Shown here: positions 60,884-64,000 of the stretch, piece after piece
How the letters are laid out: each line of letters opens with the position of its first letter
Position numbering within the stretch: position 1 is the first letter of the stretch
Source: Chryseobacterium artocarpi
Lineage (GTDB): Bacteria > Bacteroidota > Bacteroidia > Flavobacteriales > Weeksellaceae
Reading direction: 5' to 3'
Length of the DNA: 64,000 nt
Assembly (NCBI RefSeq): GCF_001684975.1
Contig: NZ_MAYH01000048.1
Location: forward strand, 62,001-126,000
Notes under the pieces: model-generated
The model's input: the letters and a program-made list of their open reading frames with translations, nothing else
Told to the model about the DNA's origin: nothing
Database searches by the model: none
Made by a program: the position numbers and the translations under genes

Positions 60884-61040
60884 GAGACATAATCTTCTTG
60901 TTACTCGCTAAAACAAGGTTTTCTTTTTGTGCCTCTACATTGATCTTCTTTGCAATTTTTTCTACCTTTTTCCCTACGTTCAGATGATAAGTGTCTTTCA
61001 CAGTTATCACGATGTTCTTTGCTGTTTTGATAATCGCCAT
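60870..61040 (-). CDS. Small spike-like accessory protein after VgrG
   Basis: A 56-residue protein. The ATG at 61040, one base after the VgrG stop codon, gives MAIIKTAKNIVITVKDTYHL and NVGKKVEKIAKKINVEAQKE; a longer frame would overlap vgrG. The short alternating beta pattern (NIVITV, INVEAQ, LVLASNK) resembles the repeat of the VgrG C-terminal needle, which ends just before it. It may extend or cap the VgrG needle or bridge to cargo. It overlaps the DUF2931 start by 14 bases. The family is unassigned. Confidence 0.6.
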   Translation of the reverse strand: MAIIKTAKNIVITVKDTYHLNVGKKVEKIAKKINVEAQKENLVLASNKKIMSHGHK

Positions 61041-61041
61041 A

Positions 61042-62973
61042 TCAGAAAAGTTTTGATTTCTCAGCACTGTTGAATTCTACTATTTTCCCACTCTGCATCG
61101 TCATATTTTCCATTTCGCTGAACATGGAAATTTCTCCTGCTATTTCGTTGGAAGTCTCAGATTGTCTTTTAAACTCTTTATCCACCAGTTCGGTTCTGTT
61201 GTCTGAAGATTCTCTGATATCTCCGGAAGCGGTCTGCATAATATCTTTTCCGGCTGTAGAGACTATATCTTCATTTGCTGAACTTGAGATACTTGCTCCG
61301 GCATCAATGGTAATTTCTTTTCCGGCTGTGATATTTATATTTTCGCCTGCGTTTAATGTGAAATTTTTAGGAGCTTTCATGTTGATATTTCCTTTACCAT
61401 CCATAAAATAGCTATTTCCACTCGGATCAAGGATGGTTACACTTCCTTCATTATCATTCAATAGAATTCTGATTCCACTTCTGGTTTGGATAGATTTCAG
61501 ATGGTTATCAATTCCACCTCCTAAAGCTACCCCACCGTGGAACATTCCTCCCATTACGAACGGTCTGTCCGGATGACTGTGTACAAAATTAACCATTACC
61601 TGATCTCCTACTTCAGGAATTGCTACATATCCTCTGTTTTGAGATACCTGATCGGTTCCTCCCGCGTCAGGACTCATCATACGGATAAAATGTGTGGTAT
61701 CGTTAGTTTGCCAGTCGAATCTTACCTGTATTCTTCCCTGTCCTTCCGGATCAGTATTAGAAATTACCGTTGCCGTTTGTGGTTCAGCTTTTGGAATTGT
61801 ATATTCTGGTTTTGGAAGAAATCCTGTATCAGCTGCTATTCCGACAAAACTTCCATGATAATGACCTATAGTATCAATTTCATGTTCAGCTTCTGTGATC
61901 ATGATTCTTGTAAAATAAGAGGTTTCATTAGAATCCTGCTTACGCATCTGTACATCAGCTATACACCCAGGATGCAGAAAAGGAACTGTTGTATTTCCCG
62001 AAATGGTAAAAACATTCACCGCCTCACTTCCTGAAGCACTTTTTTGTGAATATTCTACATCAAGATGCGTGGTTGCTTTAATAGGAGCAATCTGTAATGC
62101 AGGTGTTTTATAGATGGAATCATTATGATTATAAGCTGTTTTTGCCAGATCACCTACGTGTTTGATCGGCGTAGAACCGGAAGTAAGCTTTTCATGTTTA
62201 TTACTATTGTAGCCATAGAATTGTGGCTTGGTATGAACCGCTTTTAGTTCCACTTTTATATCATTGGCGCTGCTTCCATACGTTAATGTAATCGGTTTAT
62301 TCTGAGGTGGCAACTTCCCAAAATGAAGAACTTCACCATCATAGAAAAACTGTTCACCATATGCTTCAGCCATTCTTGCAAGATAATTGTAATGGGTTTC
62401 ATCATATTGGCTGCTGTAAATAATCTGAGAAAAATTATTAGCATCTACCCTGATATCAAAACGACTTTTATCAATCCCTTGTTTGATAACATCTTCAGCA
62501 ATAATACCTACATTAACAGGCTGTGCACCTCCAAAACTTTGAATATGCGGAGCTCCGTCTAATAAGATAGTCGGACTGCTTCCCGTTAATACAATATTTC
62601 CAAGGCTCATTTTTTCCTGACTGAATCCTACGCCTGTTATCACTCCTACAAATGTTCTTTCAGGGCTGTTGTCAATATCTTTATAGGAAATGACAGCTGT
62701 AAGACGTTTTCCCAGAAACTTATTTGCATCATCCAGAGAATGGGTTTGCCTTTCTCCTAAGGTATCATGAGCTAAAGTCAGGGTAAATTCGTGGTGACGT
62801 CGCGTACTTTGCTTAAGCTTGAAATGCTTATAGTATTTAATAATTTTCCCTTCGATAACGAGAGAAAGCTTTACTAATCTGTTAATGCCTATATGGTGAT
62901 TTTCTGATACACCATCTGCATTCTGCGTCGGACGAAAGGACGCGGCATTTGATTTTCCAGGTGTGTTTGACAT
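61042..62973 (-). CDS. vgrG: T6SS spike protein VgrG (TssI)
   Basis: A 643-residue VgrG that forms the trimeric spike of the T6SS. The gp27-like base covers about 30-370: SLVIEGKIIKYYKHFKLKQS, FVGVITGVGFSQEKMSLGNI, and AEDVIKQGIDKSRFDIRVDA. The gp5 OB-fold (about 380-470) has PEGQGRIQVRFDWQTNDTTH, YVAIPEVGDQVMVNFVHSHP and DRPFVMGGMFHGGVALGG. The needle from about 500 has MDGKGNINMKAPKNFTLNAG, TAGKEITIDAGASISSSANE and similar repeats. It heads the cargo gene run. No perfect promoter box is seen directly upstream, so the start site is uncertain. Confidence 0.93.
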   Translation of the reverse strand: MSNTPGKSNAASFRPTQNADGVSENHHIGINRLVKLSLVIEGKIIKYYKHFKLKQSTRRHHEFTLTLAHDTLGERQTHSLDDANKFLGKRLTAVISYKDIDNSPERTFVGVITGVGFSQEKMSLGNIVLTGSSPTILLDGAPHIQSFGGAQPVNVGIIAEDVIKQGIDKSRFDIRVDANNFSQIIYSSQYDETHYNYLARMAEAYGEQFFYDGEVLHFGKLPPQNKPITLTYGSSANDIKVELKAVHTKPQFYGYNSNKHEKLTSGSTPIKHVGDLAKTAYNHNDSIYKTPALQIAPIKATTHLDVEYSQKSASGSEAVNVFTISGNTTVPFLHPGCIADVQMRKQDSNETSYFTRIMITEAEHEIDTIGHYHGSFVGIAADTGFLPKPEYTIPKAEPQTATVISNTDPEGQGRIQVRFDWQTNDTTHFIRMMSPDAGGTDQVSQNRGYVAIPEVGDQVMVNFVHSHPDRPFVMGGMFHGGVALGGGIDNHLKSIQTRSGIRILLNDNEGSVTILDPSGNSYFMDGKGNINMKAPKNFTLNAGENINITAGKEITIDAGASISSSANEDIVSTAGKDIMQTASGDIRESSDNRTELVDKEFKRQSETSNEIAGEISMFSEMENMTMQSGKIVEFNSAEKSKLF

Positions 62974-63075
62974 ATTTTGCGGTGATTTGTTTTATTTTTT
63001 TCTTAATTTTTCAATGATATGGGATTTTTTTAAACAAAAAGCATTCCCTTTCTTTATAAAATGGCTTTTCAAAAG

Positions 63076-63112
63076 GTAAAAAAAGACCGTCTTATGGGAC
63101 AGTCTTTTTATT
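63076..63112 (-). terminator. Rho-independent terminator after hcp
   Basis: AAAGACCGTC (63082-63091) pairs with GACAGTCTTT (63098-63107) with one mismatch, followed by a T-run on the minus strand. It separates hcp from the vgrG gene run. Confidence 0.8.
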
Positions 63113-63128
63113 TTTCACTCATGAAGAC

Positions 63129-63533
63129 TTAACTCATTGGCCAAAGTCCTTCATAAGCTGAATTTCCGTAAGTAATCGTTTCAGCGCTGATTACAAAACT
63201 GATCAGCATATTGTTGCTGTCTATTGCATCAAAGTCTACTTCGTGTTGAATTACATATCCGTTTTCCCATTTCAAAGTGATCAGAGTTCCTTCTTCGTGA
63301 GATTTGTTGAAATTAATTTCTCCTGTTGTTGGCTTATATTTGCTGTTCAGTAAGCTTTCTAAAACATCAGATTTTTCTGTTGCTTCGATAGTTACTTTAA
63401 TAAGGGCATTTGACGGATCTGATGCTACTCGTCCTGAAACGTCTGTAGCTCTCGATACACTGTAGTTAAGCTTTAATAACTTCTGACCTTCACCTCCATT
63501 GAATTTTAAGATTCCTCTTGAATTTCCTGCCAT
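63129..63533 (-). CDS. tssD: T6SS tube protein Hcp (TssD)
   Basis: A 134-residue Hcp-type tube subunit of the Bacteroidota T6SSiii. It starts MAGNSRGILKFNGGEGQKLL, has SVSRATDVSGRVASDPSNAL (the DVSGRV-x-S motif typical of Bacteroidota TssD), TGEINFNKSHEEGTLITLKW, and ends YGNSAYEGLWPM. Hcp hexamers stack into the tube that carries effectors. It is a separate single-gene unit with its own promoter and terminator, so it can be made in large excess over the VgrG cargo. No sheath or baseplate genes are in the window. Confidence 0.9.
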   Translation of the reverse strand: MAGNSRGILKFNGGEGQKLLKLNYSVSRATDVSGRVASDPSNALIKVTIEATEKSDVLESLLNSKYKPTTGEINFNKSHEEGTLITLKWENGYVIQHEVDFDAIDSNNMLISFVISAETITYGNSAYEGLWPMS

Positions 63534-63546
63534 ATTCTTAAATTTT

Positions 63547-63560
63547 TATCATTAATGATA
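63547..63560. promoter_or_regulatory. 14-bp perfect palindrome in the hcp leader
   Basis: TATCATTAATGATA is fully palindromic and lies 13 bp before the hcp ATG, just after the predicted transcription start. It could be an operator or an mRNA hairpin. Confidence 0.45.
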
Positions 63561-63585
63561 GTTCCCGTAAATAGGATCTATATAA

Positions 63586-63593
63586 CAAAGATA
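63586..63593 (-). promoter_or_regulatory. -7 promoter box of hcp
   Basis: On the minus strand TATCTTTG, a perfect TAnnTTTG, about 52 bp before the ATG. The -33 position has TTT instead of TTG. Confidence 0.5.
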
Positions 63594-63726
63594 GACTTCA
63601 GGTTCTAATTTAAAAAGTTTTTTGGCAACAGTTTTAAAAATTGTAGTAGTTCTACGATTCTGGTTCTAGAAGAATTATATTAATTATAAGAAAGAGTCTC
63701 CGTTTTTATAGTTTTAAAAAGTATAA

Positions 63727-63987
63727 TCAGTAATGTTTATAAACATAAGAAATGATGGCTATCACAAGATTAAGTACAATCAATCCCATGATGATTGTAC
63801 TATATTTCCTTTTTTTATCGATAAAACTTAGTATTATGATTAAAAAAAGCAGCAACAAGGTATACACAGCCGGGTACATCTGAAAAACTTCGGAAAATCT
63901 TCCTTGAAACACCAGAACAATAGCACGCTGAGCTCCGCAGCCAAGGCATTCTACACCAAGGAACTTTTTACTGGGACAAGTCAGCAT
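63727..63987 (-). CDS. DUF2752 membrane protein (start may lie outside the window)
   Basis: An 86-residue frame from the ATG at 63985-63987. The Cys-rich N-terminus MLTCPSKKFLGVECLGCGAQ followed by RAIVLVFQGRF is the DUF2752 signature (a C-P-x-K/T...C-P/L-G-C-G pattern). Two membrane helices follow at roughly 38-54 and 62-81. The frame stays open upstream to the window edge (residues IEDF before the ATG), and homologues usually begin a few residues earlier, so the real start may be beyond base 64000. It lies upstream of hcp on the same strand, 193 bp away. Function unknown. Confidence 0.8.
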   Translation of the reverse strand: MLTCPSKKFLGVECLGCGAQRAIVLVFQGRFSEVFQMYPAVYTLLLLFLIIILSFIDKKRKYSTIIMGLIVLNLVIAIISYVYKHY

Positions 63988-64000
63988 AAAGTCTTCGATA

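Noticed and set aside
1..64000. tRNA, rRNA or known riboswitch genes
   Set aside because: No cloverleaf with TTCRA-type arm, rRNA segment or recognisable riboswitch core was seen on reading the intergenic regions; a covariance-model search would be decisive.

Overview
The window looks like chromosome of a flavobacterium of the Chryseobacterium / Elizabethkingia group (Bacteroidota). The DNA is AT-rich. It has SusC/SusD outer-membrane pairs, type IX secretion C-terminal sorting domains, flavobacterial families (DUF6443 RHS, DUF4280 PAAR-like, TssD of the Bacteroidota T6SS), very A-rich translation starts without clear Shine-Dalgarno sequences, and many promoters of the Bacteroidota type (TTG, about 19-21 bp, TAnnTTTG). 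I saw no rRNA, tRNA, CRISPR array, intact insertion sequence or integrase.

Layout. 1-10.5 kb: three SusC-type TonB-dependent receptors on the minus strand (one cut by the left edge), two of them followed by their SusD lipoprotein. All three have nearly the same promoter and leader. 10.9-22.9 kb: mostly housekeeping genes on the minus strand: HMG-CoA synthase family, M1 aminopeptidase, a polytopic membrane protein, thymidylate synthase, a GreA/GreB-like protein, a GH13 alpha-amylase lipoprotein, a pRiA4b ORF-3-like acidic protein, and a PhoR/PhoB-like two-component system. 23.1-26.9 kb: a plus-strand pair of TonB-dependent receptor and repeat lipoprotein, divergent from the two-component genes.

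27.0-36.6 kb: a polymorphic-toxin operon. It runs from a T9SS-sorted repeat protein, through an SpvB/YD-repeat shell-like protein, to an RHS/DUF6443 protein with a C-terminal toxin-like domain, then an immunity candidate, a frameshifted second candidate and a third candidate. 36.8-41.3 kb: two cytosine-deaminase-like amidohydrolase paralogues, one exported, around an AraC regulator and an ankyrin lipoprotein. 41.5-42.3 kb: two tandem paralogues of a tiny secreted protein. 42.3-46.6 kb: an operon of a PLP desulfhydrase/deaminase, glucosaminidase-LysM protein, WG-repeat protein and hemL. 46.9-50.0 kb: small conserved genes and a T9SS-secreted endonuclease I.

50.1-63.5 kb: the most interesting part, a type VI secretion (T6SSiii) cargo region. 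Hcp/TssD is a separate short transcription unit. A roughly 12 kb tightly packed VgrG-headed gene run follows: VgrG, a 56-residue spike-like protein, a DUF2931 lipoprotein, a DUF2235 (Tle1-like) lipase, a LysM protein, an exported unknown, a DUF4280 PAAR-like tip, a 938-residue OmpA-plus-membrane-segment protein without signal peptide, and two paralogous lipoproteins. A third, truncated copy of the lipoprotein follows. I read this as two effector/immunity modules loaded on one VgrG/PAAR spike. The OmpA-containing effector and its duplicated lipoproteins are the best candidates for an undescribed toxin/immunity pair. The right edge holds a DUF2752 gene whose start may lie outside the window.
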